This document shows positions 1 through 11,828 of a stretch of 64,000 nt of DNA, piece after piece. Every line of letters begins with the position of its first letter. Position 1 is the first letter of the stretch. Where the stretch lies: positions 24,769 to 88,768 of the forward strand of contig JAFAPC010000176.1 of assembly GCA_019247305.1 (NCBI GenBank), in the 5' to 3' direction. The DNA comes from Pseudonocardiales bacterium. GTDB taxonomy: Bacteria; Actinomycetota; Actinomycetes; Mycobacteriales; Pseudonocardiaceae. Below the pieces are notes generated by a model. It saw nothing but the letters and a program-made list of their open reading frames with translations. It was not told where the DNA came from and did not search any database. The position numbers and the translations under genes were made by a program.

Positions 1-481
1 GCAGCGCGTCCACCTCCGCATCCGCTGCGGCCAGCCGGCAGCCGGACAGCGGGTCCTGGTGCTCAATCGCGGTCGCGGCGTCCTCAGCAAGCTGGCTGGC
101 GAGCAAGCCCATCCGAGCAAGCACCGGACGGACCTTCCTGGAAATCATCGGATTCGGATGCTTGAGCCGAGCAACGAGGGCAATATGCCGGGCAAGGTTG
201 CCCATACGCTTTAAATGACCCACCGCATGCAACGCCGCGACCACTACTCGCAAGTCCCCGGCCACCGGGGCCTGCAACGCGAGCAGAGCTATGCAGCGCC
301 GCTCCGTGTCATCGTGCATCGTATTCATCTGGTCACGGTCAGCAATTACCAAACTAGCACGCGCGAGATCGGTCTGATGCAGCGCGATTGATGCATTGAT
401 CACCATCTGAGCAGCTAGTCTGGACATCCTCGCGAGGTCGGTAATCAACTCATTGAGCTCGGCGTGGAATGTGGCCCGCAT
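1..481 (-). CDS. phoU: Phosphate signalling complex protein PhoU (5' part, runs off the window)
   Basis: About 160 N-terminal residues are present; the gene continues past base 1. PhoU is a cytosolic helical-bundle protein that links the Pst phosphate transporter to the PhoR/PhoP-type two-component system and represses phosphate uptake. The ATG at 479-481 follows a GAGAAGG ribosome site by 8 bases. The visible part matches the first PhoU three-helix repeat: the opening MRATFHAELNEL, then LLALQAPVAGDLR and the later HLKRMGNLARHIA, the usual PhoU/PhoY positions. The second repeat has just begun when the window ends. No pst gene is visible here. Confidence in the family is high; the missing 3' part prevents any judgement on completeness. 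Confidence 0.9.
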   Translation of the reverse strand, partial: MRATFHAELNELITDLARMSRLAAQMVINASIALHQTDLARASLVIADRDQMNTMHDDTERRCIALLALQAPVAGDLRVVVAALHAVGHLKRMGNLARHIALVARLKHPNPMISRKVRPVLARMGLLASQLAEDAATAIEHQDPLSGCRLAAADAEVDAL

Positions 482-1031
482 AACGCTCACCTTCTCACCC
501 CAGCTGCCTCATACCAGTACATCTGCCACCTACGACGCACGCAAGAAATAATTTCCTTGCCCAACGGGCATGAGCGGGCATCGCGGCGTCCGTACCTTCC
601 GCTAGTTGTGATGTCTGGTCGCTGGGTCACGAGTAAGGAAGATGGTGTGTTGACAAAATGTGACCGTGACGAGACCCACACGGACCAGGCACGAGCACTA
701 CAGTGAAGATCATGAGGCTTAATACTGCTCTGAGTCACTACCTGGAGCCTAAAATCACCCATTTAGGTTAAAAACAAGTGGAGAGTTCATGACGCTGCGC
801 AAGCAGGCTAGCGGCACTGCGCACGGTTGTCACCCTACGTCACCGGCCCGATCCCCGTCACCTGTCTTCTTCCAGCTCGTGCCGGCGTCCCTGATTTCCT
901 CGCCAGCGCTACCCCTGCCGCTTTGCGTCACTGGGCTAGTGAGGGTACGGGCGGGGTGAAGTTCTGCTCAGGATCTCTGCGGCTCAGGATCTCTGCGGCC
1001 CCGCCCATCGGTGCCGGCGGATGCGCTCCCG
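482..1031. other. Intergenic stretch upstream of phoU, no convincing gene
   Basis: Between phoU and the DUF2267 gene I see no open frame with normal actinobacterial composition. A short plus-strand frame starts with ATG at 789 behind a GGAGAG site and stops near 959; its product (about 56 residues, rich in Pro and Ser) resembles nothing I know and looks like chance or decayed sequence. A TTGACA hexamer lies at 650-655 on the plus strand without a convincing -10 partner. The stretch is locally more AT-rich (about 600-790) than its flanks. Confidence 0.4.
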
Positions 1032-1337
1032 TCACTGGGGAAAGGTATCGATATCGACGTCGGCGATAGTGTTGTCCCCTGGCCAGCTTCCTTCGCCGTG
1101 CGCTACCCCTCGGCTTAGCCGGCCGGCTTGGGCCGAGGTCGCGCGCGACCGGGCCCGCTGGCCCCACACGTGCTCCCCGAGCCGTTCCGGCAGAGCGGCC
1201 GCCACCGGCCCCGCCACACTGTCGGGCAGTTGCTCACCGAGGACCGCCAGCGCGGCACACGCGGCACGTTCGGCCTCACTTCGAGCGCGCAACCCCGCCC
1301 GGGACTGGACTTCGCTGATAAACTCCTCGTCACGCAC
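1032..1337 (-). CDS. DUF2267 family protein
   Basis: A 101-residue cytosolic protein. The start chosen is the GTG at 1335-1337, four bases after a GGGAGGA ribosome site; a longer frame upstream has no such site. Residues 3-60 match the DUF2267 pattern: EFISEVQSRAGL, a helix with AERAACAALAVLGEQL, then PEXLGEHVW-like closing. The C-terminal 40 residues are unstructured-looking and end in an acidic tail. DUF2267 proteins are common actinobacterial stress-associated proteins of unknown biochemical role. It lies about 130 bases downstream of the hemerythrin gene on the same strand, so it may belong to the same SigF-type stress regulon, but it could also have its own promoter. Confidence 0.7.
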   Translation of the reverse strand: MRDEEFISEVQSRAGLRARSEAERAACAALAVLGEQLPDSVAGPVAAALPERLGEHVWGQRARSRATSAQAGRLSRGVAHGEGSWPGDNTIADVDIDTFPQ

Positions 1338-1466
1338 TTCGTCCTCCCTTCCCGGTCTCCTCGTCAGCACCGGCTCGTGAGCACCGGCCGGCGCGGGGTA
1401 CCGCTGGCCGGCCGGTGCTCTGCGGTTCCACAGCCTGCAGCTGCGGAGCGTCACTAGGCCAGTCGC

Positions 1467-2036
1467 TCAGCGACCACGACCGGAGAGGGCGTCGCGCACC
1501 CGATCCACCAGCCCGGCACCGGGAGCCACCGCAGCCAGCGCACTGCCTTCCGACGGCGCGGCGGGGTGCGGACGCGTCGGAGCGATCTTCTCTACTCGCT
1601 CGATCTTGCGGCCGAGGTCCTCCAATTGCTCCTGGGAACATGCCGCGCGGAGCTTCGGGAACAGGCCTTGCTCTTCCTCCGTCACGTGGTGACGGATCTC
1701 TCCGATCAGCTTGTGCAGTGTCGGCCAGAACTCGGGCGACTCCGGGGTGAGCGCCTCGAGGTGTTTCATCGTCTGCTCGGCTTCACTGTGCTCGCTGAGC
1801 TCGTGCTCAGCGATCTCGTCACCGCCCGGCAGGACTTCGCGGACAGTCGGGTAGAGATAGATCTCCTCAGCGACGGAATGTTTCACCAGCGACGTCACCA
1901 CCTGCTCGGCAAGGCGCTGGACCTCGGCGTCGGTGGCGCCGTCCATGTTTTCCAGCTGCGCGAACATCCCCTCCACTTCATTGTGCTCGTGAGTGAGGAC
2001 CGTAATCACGTCAGTCGGTGCGGCGGAAGTAGTCAT
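1467..2036 (-). CDS. Hemerythrin HHE domain protein
   Basis: Cytosolic four-helix hemerythrin-like protein, predicted to bind a non-haem di-iron centre and to sense or buffer oxygen, NO or iron. Iron ligand positions typical of the family are visible: HEHNEVEGMF near the start, HSVAEEIYLYP, HELSEHSEAEQ and HHVTEEEQGLFP. I place the start at the ATG at 2034-2036 because the family begins here, but CTGGAG is only one base away. A GTG at 2091-2093 overlaps the sigma factor stop (GTGA) and would add 19 residues by translational coupling, so either start is possible. The last 40 residues are a low-complexity tail. It follows the sigma factor gene directly, which suggests co-transcription with the stress module. 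Confidence 0.85.
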   Translation of the reverse strand: MTTSAAPTDVITVLTHEHNEVEGMFAQLENMDGATDAEVQRLAEQVVTSLVKHSVAEEIYLYPTVREVLPGGDEIAEHELSEHSEAEQTMKHLEALTPESPEFWPTLHKLIGEIRHHVTEEEQGLFPKLRAACSQEQLEDLGRKIERVEKIAPTRPHPAAPSEGSALAAVAPGAGLVDRVRDALSGRGR

Positions 2037-2089
2037 ACTCCAGGGGTACCCCGTTACGCACGGGGCAAAACGGGTCGGAAGGAGGTGGA

Positions 2090-2881
2090 TCACTCCGCGC
2101 TGGCCATCCGCTCCTGGAGAAATGCCAGCGTCTGGCGGAGCACTCGCGAGACGTGCATCTGCGAGATACCGACCTGTTCGGCGATCTGGGTCTGGGTCAG
2201 TTGGCGGAAGAACCGCAGCACAAGGATTGTCCGTTCCCGGGGCGCGAGCTCGGCCAGGAGCGGACGCAGCGCCTCACGGTCGTCGATCAACGCGAGCTCG
2301 GCGTCCAGGGCGCCGATGAACTCGCCTAGGGTGACCTTGCCCTCCCCGGAGCCGAGCATCTCATCCAGAGACGAGCTCCGGTACGCTTCTCCGGCCTGTA
2401 GCCCTTCGATCACCTCCGAGACCGGCAAGCCCAACCGCTCAGCGATCTCAGAGGGCCGGGGAGCCCGGCCGAGCTGCTGGGACAGCTCCGCCAGCGTGCC
2501 CCTGATCGCGATGTGCAGATCCTTCAGCCGGCGCGGCACGCGGGTCGACCAGCCATAGTCGCGGAAGTACCGGCGTAGCTCACCGGTGATCGTCGGTACC
2601 GCGAAGGAGCAGAAGTCCGAGCCGCGGGTGGGTTCGAAGCGATCCACGGCGTTGATCAACCCTACGGTGGCAACCTGCACCAAATCCTCCAGCGGCTCAC
2701 CGCGGCCCGTGTACCGGCGCGCGATGTGTTCGGCCAGCGGCAGATAACCATTGATCAGCTGCTCGCGCAGCCGGTCCCGCTGCGGGTCGTCGGGGGCAAG
2801 GGTGGCATAACGACGCTGTAGCGGGACCAGGTGCGCGTACTCGTCGTGTTCCGTGCCGACCGAGGACGCCGAGGACGTCAC
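2090..2881 (-). CDS. SigF/SigB-type stress RNA polymerase sigma factor
   Basis: A 263-residue group 3 sigma factor of the SigB/SigF/SigG type. Region 2 carries LEDLVQVATVGLINAVDRF and the -10 recognition helix region with FAVPTITGELRRYFRD; region 3 follows (RAPRPSEIAERLGL); region 4 has the helix-turn-helix TQTQIAEQVGISQMHVSR. Length and order are normal for the family. Its ATG overlaps the stop of the anti-sigma gene (ATGA at 2878-2881), so the two are translationally coupled. The upstream anti-sigma, STAS and PP2C genes form a full partner-switching cascade, so activity is expected to be controlled mainly by protein release. It should drive general stress genes, possibly including its own operon (see the candidate promoter at 3486-3513). 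Confidence 0.93.
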   Translation of the reverse strand: MTSSASSVGTEHDEYAHLVPLQRRYATLAPDDPQRDRLREQLINGYLPLAEHIARRYTGRGEPLEDLVQVATVGLINAVDRFEPTRGSDFCSFAVPTITGELRRYFRDYGWSTRVPRRLKDLHIAIRGTLAELSQQLGRAPRPSEIAERLGLPVSEVIEGLQAGEAYRSSSLDEMLGSGEGKVTLGEFIGALDAELALIDDREALRPLLAELAPRERTILVLRFFRQLTQTQIAEQVGISQMHVSRVLRQTLAFLQERMASAE

Positions 2882-3273
2882 GGCTGTTGCGCCCGCGTGG
2901 CGTCTTTGGCCACCGTGATACCCACCCGGCCCCGCCGGCCAGACTCAGCGGGTCGCGAAACGGTGTGGACCTGGTCTGCCAGGCACTCCAGTACCCGCCA
3001 GCTGAACGACCCGATGGGAATCGACGCTATCGCCTCGTCGGTGTCGACCTCGGCGGCGACTTCAATTCGCTCCGGGCAGACGGTAAACCGGCAACTCAGC
3101 GTGGCGTTCTCGACAGCGAGACGGATCAGCATGGCACAGAGATCGTCAACCGCCATCCGTAGATCATCGATCGAGTCGAGGTCAAAGTCAGCGCGAGCGG
3201 CGAGGTCGGCGGCGACCGTACGAATCGTGGGGATGACTAGGCTGGTGGCTGCGGTGTGCAGCTCCAAAAACAC
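2878..3273 (-). CDS. RsbW-type anti-sigma factor (serine kinase, GHKL fold)
   Basis: Predicted to bind and hold the downstream sigma factor and to phosphorylate the STAS antagonist. The segment DLDSIDDLRMAVDDLC is the N-box helix of RsbW/UsfX-like HATPase_c_2 proteins; later parts (SFSWRVLECLAD, GRVGITVAKD) fit the remaining fold, although the glycine-rich ATP lid is weak. I chose the GTG at 3271-3273, five bases after GAGGAGG; the adjacent GTG at 3274-3276 is also possible. An open frame continues upstream to 3519 but its composition is poor and it contains the candidate SigF promoter. The protein is about 131 residues, the usual length. The ATGA overlap with the sigma gene supports stoichiometric expression. 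Confidence 0.82.
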   Translation of the reverse strand: MFLELHTAATSLVIPTIRTVAADLAARADFDLDSIDDLRMAVDDLCAMLIRLAVENATLSCRFTVCPERIEVAAEVDTDEAIASIPIGSFSWRVLECLADQVHTVSRPAESGRRGRVGITVAKDATRAQQP

Positions 3274-3485
3274 CACCGCCTCCTCGCCGCCGGAAGAATC
3301 TGCTGGCCTGGAAGAACCCCGTGGCGGAGTACCGTCGTGGGAAGTTGGGCAGCATCTGTCCGCGTACGTCACCGTGATCGGGCCGTGTCCGTCGTCGCGC
3401 CGACTGGCATGACGCTCCCGGCTACCGCGGCCATCGTCATCATCCCTTACCACTCCTTTTGGCGCCTGTAGATTGCGCCTGCGGT

Positions 3486-3513
3486 GTTCCCACTGTCGGT
3501 GCCCGTCAAACCC
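3486..3513 (-). promoter_or_regulatory. Candidate SigF/SigB-type promoter
   Basis: Reading the minus strand, GGGGTTTG is followed after a 16-base spacer by GGGAAC. The actinobacterial SigF consensus is GGTTT, 15-17 bases, GGGTA. It lies between the STAS gene and the anti-sigma gene, where an autoregulatory promoter for the anti-sigma/sigma pair would be expected. The -10 part is one base off consensus. Inference from pattern only. Confidence 0.45.
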
Positions 3514-3562
3514 CGTCACCAGATGAGTTCCCCACTGAGTTCCCCACGCTGCGGACCAGCCA

Positions 3563-3964
3563 TCAGAGCGCGTCCTTCAGGGCATCCGGCACAGTCTCTG
3601 CGAACGTGAAGTGCTCTCGCAGCTCGGTGGCCTCCAAGGCTCGATTGGCGATCCGGGAGTGGCACACCAGCCGCAGGGCGCGGTGTTCACGGGTGGCCAG
3701 CTCGTTTGCCTCGAACAGGGCGGACAGCCCCGCAGACCCCAGAAACTCCACACCGTCGAGGTCCACGACCACGACGCGGGCGGCGGAGAGCTGCTCGGTC
3801 AGGAAACTGGCCAATTTCGGCGCGGTGAGCGTATCGACCTCTCCTGTCACAGTGACCACACGGGCGCCGGGACCATGCTCAGCAACCCGCAAGCCGATGA
3901 TGTCGGCCGGGAACTCGCCGCCGGCTGAGCCGGCAATCCAACCGCTGTCCACCTGTGTCACCAT
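3563..3964 (-). CDS. STAS-domain anti-sigma factor antagonist
   Basis: A 133-residue single STAS domain. It should bind the RsbW-type kinase and free the sigma factor when unphosphorylated. The core strands and helices are seen in ARVVTVTGEVDTLTAP and VVVVDLDGVEFLGSAG; the serine in FLGSAGL is the expected phosphorylation site. The ATG at 3962-3964 follows GAGGT by nine bases. The gene sits between the PP2C phosphatase (60 bases upstream) and the anti-sigma factor (about 290 bases downstream), giving the order phosphatase, antagonist, kinase, sigma factor on one strand. The wider gap before the kinase holds the candidate SigF promoter. Function is well supported by both fold and context. Confidence 0.9.
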   Translation of the reverse strand: MVTQVDSGWIAGSAGGEFPADIIGLRVAEHGPGARVVTVTGEVDTLTAPKLASFLTEQLSAARVVVVDLDGVEFLGSAGLSALFEANELATREHRALRLVCHSRIANRALEATELREHFTFAETVPDALKDAL

Positions 3965-4023
3965 ATAGGTCGGACCTCAGCAGGCCTAATACGGGCGGGG
4001 CGGACACCCGATGAGGCGATCGG

Positions 4024-5604
4024 CTACCCGCCGCGTTCGACGGCACGCAGGGCGAGCACGGCCAGATCGTCGCCCTCGTTGCGGCCCAGCCAGGCGGTGA
4101 CGGTGCGCTCCACGCGGGTTGCCACCGCCTGCGCGGTCATCCCGACGCAGCCGCGCAGGCAGGCAGCTAACCGAACCGATCCGAACTGCTCCTGGGTTGA
4201 TGCGATGGCTCGGCCGTTGGTGAGCTCGTCGGTACAGCGGCTGGCCTCGGTGACGCCATCGCTGTAGAACAGGCAGGTGTCCCCCGGCGCTAGCGTGACC
4301 GTGGTCCGGCCGAAACGGGCGTTGGGCAGGATGCCCACCACCGTTCCTGGCACCCCGATCTCTTCGATGCGACCATTGCCGCGCAGCACCATCGGTGCCG
4401 GATGGCCACCGGTGGCGAGGGTGAGCCGGCACCGGTGGCCATCCGGCTCCAGCAAGCCGAGCACCAGCGTGGTGAAGACGGTCCGCCCGGCGGCCAGCAG
4501 GGCCTTGTTGAGGAGGTACAGCAACCGGGTCGGGTCCTGCTCGGTGACCATCAGGGCAGCCAACGAGTGCTGCACCCGGCCACTTTCCGCGAGAGCCTCA
4601 GCGCCCTTGCCGCACACGTCGCCGAGCCCGAGCAGCGCACCCCCCTGGGCAGTCGGCCGGACCAGGTAGAAGTCACCGCCCACCGCCAGCTCACCAGCCG
4701 CCCGGTAGGCCACGCCGAGCTGCACCCCGGACAGCTCGGGCAGCTCCTCCGGCCGCGGCGGCACCAAAGGGGCCTGCAGCTGGGCAAGTGCTTTGGCCTG
4801 CTCACGCCACCGACGGCTGGCGCCGATCGTCGGCCCGGCCAGCGCCGCCAGCTCAGCGAGCAACGGGGCCAGGACGGGCCGGACCACGATCAGCAGTCCC
4901 TCCGTCCGGTCCGGTCCCCGCAGGGGTGCCGCGACGACCGGGGCCCGCTCTGTGGCGTCGGGTCCGAGTACTGCGGTCAGCGTGGCCAGCTCGCCGGGTG
5001 GCACCGTGGCGGTGTCCGGACTCCGCCCGCGCAGCGCGCTGGCCAGGACCGGGGCCGTTCCCGGGGCCGGTGCCCGGGCCACGCCATGAGTCGGCGCTGC
5101 CGCACCGCCGGCAAAGCGCCACCAGGACACGCGGGCCCGCGGTGCCGGCAGGAGCACCGCCGCCTGCTCCCCCACGGCCGGGACAGCCAGCCGGACCAGG
5201 GCGGCCACCGCCGCATCGTGACCCACCCCAGCCGCCAGCTCTCGACTTGCTTCCAGCATGAAGCCTTGCGGGTCAGCCGGCTCACCGCCGGCCTCATGAC
5301 CCCCGGTGTCCTGACTGACGTCGTTGACCACCCAAGCTTGCCAGCCATCGGGGAGCCGCCGCAGCCGTCCGCTGACCCGCCGCCCGCCGACTGTGAGTCC
5401 GCCGGGTTGGGCACCACAGGACCCGGCATCGCCTCCGAAGCTATCGCCGAGGTCCAGGTCCGGAAACAGCTGGCGGGCCGCCACGTTGAGCAGCTGGATC
5501 CGGCCTGAGGCGTCTTGCACGATCACCGCTTGGTCGATGTCGTCCAGGAGCCCCGGCAGCCCCGGCACGAGCAGATCGGCAATGGGGTCCACCTCAGATG
5601 CCAT
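4024..5604 (-). CDS. SpoIIE/RsbU-type PP2C phosphatase with N-terminal PAS and GAF regions
   Basis: A 526-residue cytosolic serine phosphatase expected to dephosphorylate the STAS antagonist downstream and so activate the sigma factor. Residues 1-100 look like a PAS sensor (AVIVQDASGRIQLLN), about 115-270 like a GAF domain, and 300-520 form the PP2C/SpoIIE domain. Metal-binding motifs are present: AVGGDFYLV, GLGDVCGKGAEA, FYSDGVTEA and NEGDDLAVLALR. The ATG follows GGAGGAG by five bases. The gene is divergent from the hybrid kinase at 5739, leaving a shared 134-bp regulatory region. The N-terminal sensors suggest input from a small ligand or redox state, which I cannot name. Confidence 0.88.
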   Translation of the reverse strand: MASEVDPIADLLVPGLPGLLDDIDQAVIVQDASGRIQLLNVAARQLFPDLDLGDSFGGDAGSCGAQPGGLTVGGRRVSGRLRRLPDGWQAWVVNDVSQDTGGHEAGGEPADPQGFMLEASRELAAGVGHDAAVAALVRLAVPAVGEQAAVLLPAPRARVSWWRFAGGAAAPTHGVARAPAPGTAPVLASALRGRSPDTATVPPGELATLTAVLGPDATERAPVVAAPLRGPDRTEGLLIVVRPVLAPLLAELAALAGPTIGASRRWREQAKALAQLQAPLVPPRPEELPELSGVQLGVAYRAAGELAVGGDFYLVRPTAQGGALLGLGDVCGKGAEALAESGRVQHSLAALMVTEQDPTRLLYLLNKALLAAGRTVFTTLVLGLLEPDGHRCRLTLATGGHPAPMVLRGNGRIEEIGVPGTVVGILPNARFGRTTVTLAPGDTCLFYSDGVTEASRCTDELTNGRAIASTQEQFGSVRLAACLRGCVGMTAQAVATRVERTVTAWLGRNEGDDLAVLALRAVERGG

Positions 5605-5738
5605 CGCATCTCCTCCACCCGATCCGATCGCGTTGCGACGAGAGTAGTCCGCCCCCGCGCTGCCCCCGTTCGCAGCTCACGGCCAATCGTGGCACGCTGC
5701 GGGCACCACGCACCGCAGATGTTTCTGGGAGGCTCACC

Positions 5739-9605
<3,867 letters not shown>

Positions 9606-9891
9606 GCCCCAGCACCAGGCGTCCCCTTCCCGTACTCCGCCGAGGGACGACCTCTCTGGGGGAGGAACTCTGTCGCGGTGTGTGGAGATCTGGACACAGG
9701 CCGTACCCTAGTGCCTATGGTCACGCACGGCGATCCGGAGCAGCGTCCCGTAGCGGCGCTCGACGCCGTGCGCCACGCCGACGAGCACAGGTGCACGGCA
9801 CTCACCCAGGTCTCGACTGGACAGCGCGCCTGTGAGATGGTTCCCGTTGAGCTCACTATCCGATCGCACCGCCCACACAGGAGGTAACTCG

Positions 9892-10077
9892 ATGGTAAGG
9901 TCAATAGAGAAGGTGTTCACCTTCTTCATTGTTATCATTTTAATCCTTTTAATTTTGGATTTAGTGGGGGGTTTCATCGCGGGCTCGGTTCCGGAGGCCG
10001 CCAACCGGGTTGGTGAAATCCTGCACAATACCTGGTACGGGTTTGAGAATATCGTCCACTACCACCCCTACCATTGA
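9892..10077 (+). CDS. Small single-span membrane protein, unknown
   Basis: A 61-residue protein. The ATG at 9892 follows GGAGG by seven bases, an excellent site. Residues 8-31 are one strongly hydrophobic helix (VFTFFIVIILILLILDL), then a short soluble tail rich in His and Tyr (HNTWYGFENIV and a closing HYHPYH). The codons of the helix are unusually A/T-rich for this genome (runs of ATT, TTA and TTT), unlike its neighbours. I recognise no family. The histidine-rich end could bind metal, which is a guess. It stands alone: about 290 bases follow the kinase gene and 200 bases separate it from the next gene. Confidence 0.6.
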   Translation: MVRSIEKVFTFFIVIILILLILDLVGGFIAGSVPEAANRVGEILHNTWYGFENIVHYHPYH

Positions 10078-10281
10078 TGCCGCGACTGTGTCGCCTTAGT
10101 GCCAGGTGGGGGTCCCAATCTGGGAGTCCCATCTAGGCGCTCACGTCCGTGCCGGTCGAACCGCGGACTGCCCACCCCGGGTCTTCTGTCGAGCCGAGCC
10201 CTGCGGTGGAGCTGACGGGTGAGCATCGGCAGCGGCCTGTAAGCTGGTAAGGGGACTACGGTATGTCGTGCGGGGGTCGAA

Positions 10282-10719
10282 ATGCCTACCCGGAGACGGC
10301 GTGCACCGGTCATCTGGTCGGTGCTGCTCGGCTTGTTGATCATCTCATGCTGGGTAATCTCCTGCGGAGGCTCGATCAGCCGGCCGGGGGGCGCACCGCC
10401 CGGAGCCGAGCTGGTCGAACTACCCGGCGGAGCAGAATCCCCGTTAGAAACGTGGCTAAGCCACATGCACAGTGCGTGCAAAGCCACGAACCCGAACTAC
10501 GGGCCAAACTGCCTGAACCTCCACATCAACTATACTCCCAAGAATGGTCCGCACAAAAACTGCAGAGTCCACGCTCAAGATCCAGTTAAGGGCGAAAAAG
10601 TCACAACTAGCATCCCGGTCACACTCGCAGTCACCTGCGACCCATTAGCGGAACCGAAGAAATCAGGAGAATCAAGCAGCACGGGGACGGGCACCGTTCA
10701 GGGCCACCACAGCCCATGA
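10282..10719 (+). CDS. Small exported or membrane-anchored protein, unknown
   Basis: A 145-residue protein with a basic start (MPTRRRRAP) and one hydrophobic segment at residues 11-29 that ends with two cysteines, so it is an anchor, a signal peptide or possibly a lipoprotein signal (SCGGS). The exported part has five cysteines, enough for two disulphides (AC, NC, CRV, TCDP positions). The C-terminal tail is rich in Ser, Thr and Gly. Its stop overlaps the start of the next gene (ATGA at 10716-10719), so the two are coupled and probably act together at the membrane. I recognise no family. Confidence 0.6.
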   Translation: MPTRRRRAPVIWSVLLGLLIISCWVISCGGSISRPGGAPPGAELVELPGGAESPLETWLSHMHSACKATNPNYGPNCLNLHINYTPKNGPHKNCRVHAQDPVKGEKVTTSIPVTLAVTCDPLAEPKKSGESSSTGTGTVQGHHSP

Positions 10720-11795
10720 GCACCGTCGCCACAGCACCCGAGGACGGTTCCGCGGAACCGTCCGCCGCGCAGCTGCCCATGGCGGGCCCGTCCGCGGCAC
10801 CAGCACCGGCCCGAGCAGCTCACGTCGATGCGGTGGCCGCGACTCGGGGCGGCGGGCAACCGAAGGCTGGCCCGGCCGCCGAGTCACCGGTGCCCGACGC
10901 CACCGCCCTGCCCCAGGTCCTAAAGATCGTCGGAGCGGTCGTCTCCCCCGCAACACTCCTGCTGGCGCTGATGTACTACGTCGGGCGGCTGGAGTTCGCC
11001 GGATTTTTTTCGTACTTCGGCGCGGACGTCACCGTCCTCAACCCGACCGTCCAGGACTATCTGAGCAACAGTGTGGACGGCATGATCCCGCCGCTGATCG
11101 CCACCGCGGGAGCTGGGCTCCTGGCCCTCTGGGTCCACCAACTCCTGTTTAGAGGGCTGCCGGAGGGAACCCGCCGGATCGTGGTGCGAGCGCTGGCGCC
11201 GGCTGCGGCCATTGCCGGGTTCGTCCTGGTGAGTCTGGCCATAGCCGATCTCGTCCTGGGTACCGTGTTTCCCGCTGCTTTCCTGGAAGGCCGGGGGCTT
11301 AGTCTCTCGATCGGCGTCCTGTTGCTGGCCTACGCCGCGCGACTGGTACGGCTGCTCATCGCACAGCGGCGGCCAACGCAGGTACCGCAGCGCCCGCCGG
11401 GAGCCGTGGCCGTGGCCGAGTGGGGCGCTGTCTTCATTCTGGTGAGTGTCGGGCTGTTCTGGGCGGCTGGGAGCTACGCCATTGGCGTTGGTATGACCCG
11501 TGCCCAAGAATTGGAGTCCTTGCTGCCCAGCCGTCCCGATGTAGTGGTCTACAGCGAGAAAAGACTGAGCTTGCAAGCACCGGGCGTCCGAGAAGTGACG
11601 TGCCAATACCCCGACGCGGCTTACCGATTCCGCTACGATAGTCTCAAACTCGTGCCGATGCCGTCCGGGGATCAGTATCTTCTCCTTCCCGCCGGCTGGA
11701 CCCACACGAATGGTGCAGTCATAGTACTGCGACGCAGCGACTCGTTGCGGCTGGAGTTCAGCCCGCCAGGCCATACCCGGAATGCGACCTGTTGA
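10716..11795 (+). CDS. Four-span membrane protein, unknown
   Basis: A 359-residue protein. The first 65 residues are an Ala/Pro-rich cytosolic tail. Hydrophobic segments lie near residues 72-95, 123-142, 160-185, 195-215 and 235-257, so four or five membrane spans. The last 100 residues form a soluble domain, probably outside the cell, with two cysteines (REVTCQYP and the final Cys). The start overlaps the upstream gene's stop (ATGA), so it is the second gene of a two-gene unit. Similar Pro-rich-tail membrane proteins are common and uncharacterised in actinomycetes. No transporter or enzyme motif is visible. Confidence 0.65.
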   Translation: MSTVATAPEDGSAEPSAAQLPMAGPSAAPAPARAAHVDAVAATRGGGQPKAGPAAESPVPDATALPQVLKIVGAVVSPATLLLALMYYVGRLEFAGFFSYFGADVTVLNPTVQDYLSNSVDGMIPPLIATAGAGLLALWVHQLLFRGLPEGTRRIVVRALAPAAAIAGFVLVSLAIADLVLGTVFPAAFLEGRGLSLSIGVLLLAYAARLVRLLIAQRRPTQVPQRPPGAVAVAEWGAVFILVSVGLFWAAGSYAIGVGMTRAQELESLLPSRPDVVVYSEKRLSLQAPGVREVTCQYPDAAYRFRYDSLKLVPMPSGDQYLLLPAGWTHTNGAVIVLRRSDSLRLEFSPPGHTRNATC

Positions 11796-11828
11796 CGCTT
11801 CATGAGGCGCCCACGCTCGACGACGCCC

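Noticed and set aside
1566..2558. 330-residue plus-strand open frame
   Set aside because: Antisense to the hemerythrin and sigma factor genes, no ribosome site, Arg/Ser-rich composition typical of a GC shadow.
3274..3519. 80-residue N-terminal extension of the anti-sigma factor
   Set aside because: Poor composition, overlaps a candidate promoter, and GAGGAGG marks an internal start.
4402..5508. 368-residue plus-strand open frame
   Set aside because: Lies wholly opposite the PP2C phosphatase gene; composition is that of an antisense frame.
9678..9887. 69-residue plus-strand frame after the hybrid kinase
   Set aside because: No ribosome site and no recognisable pattern; it ends right at the ribosome site of the 61-residue membrane protein.
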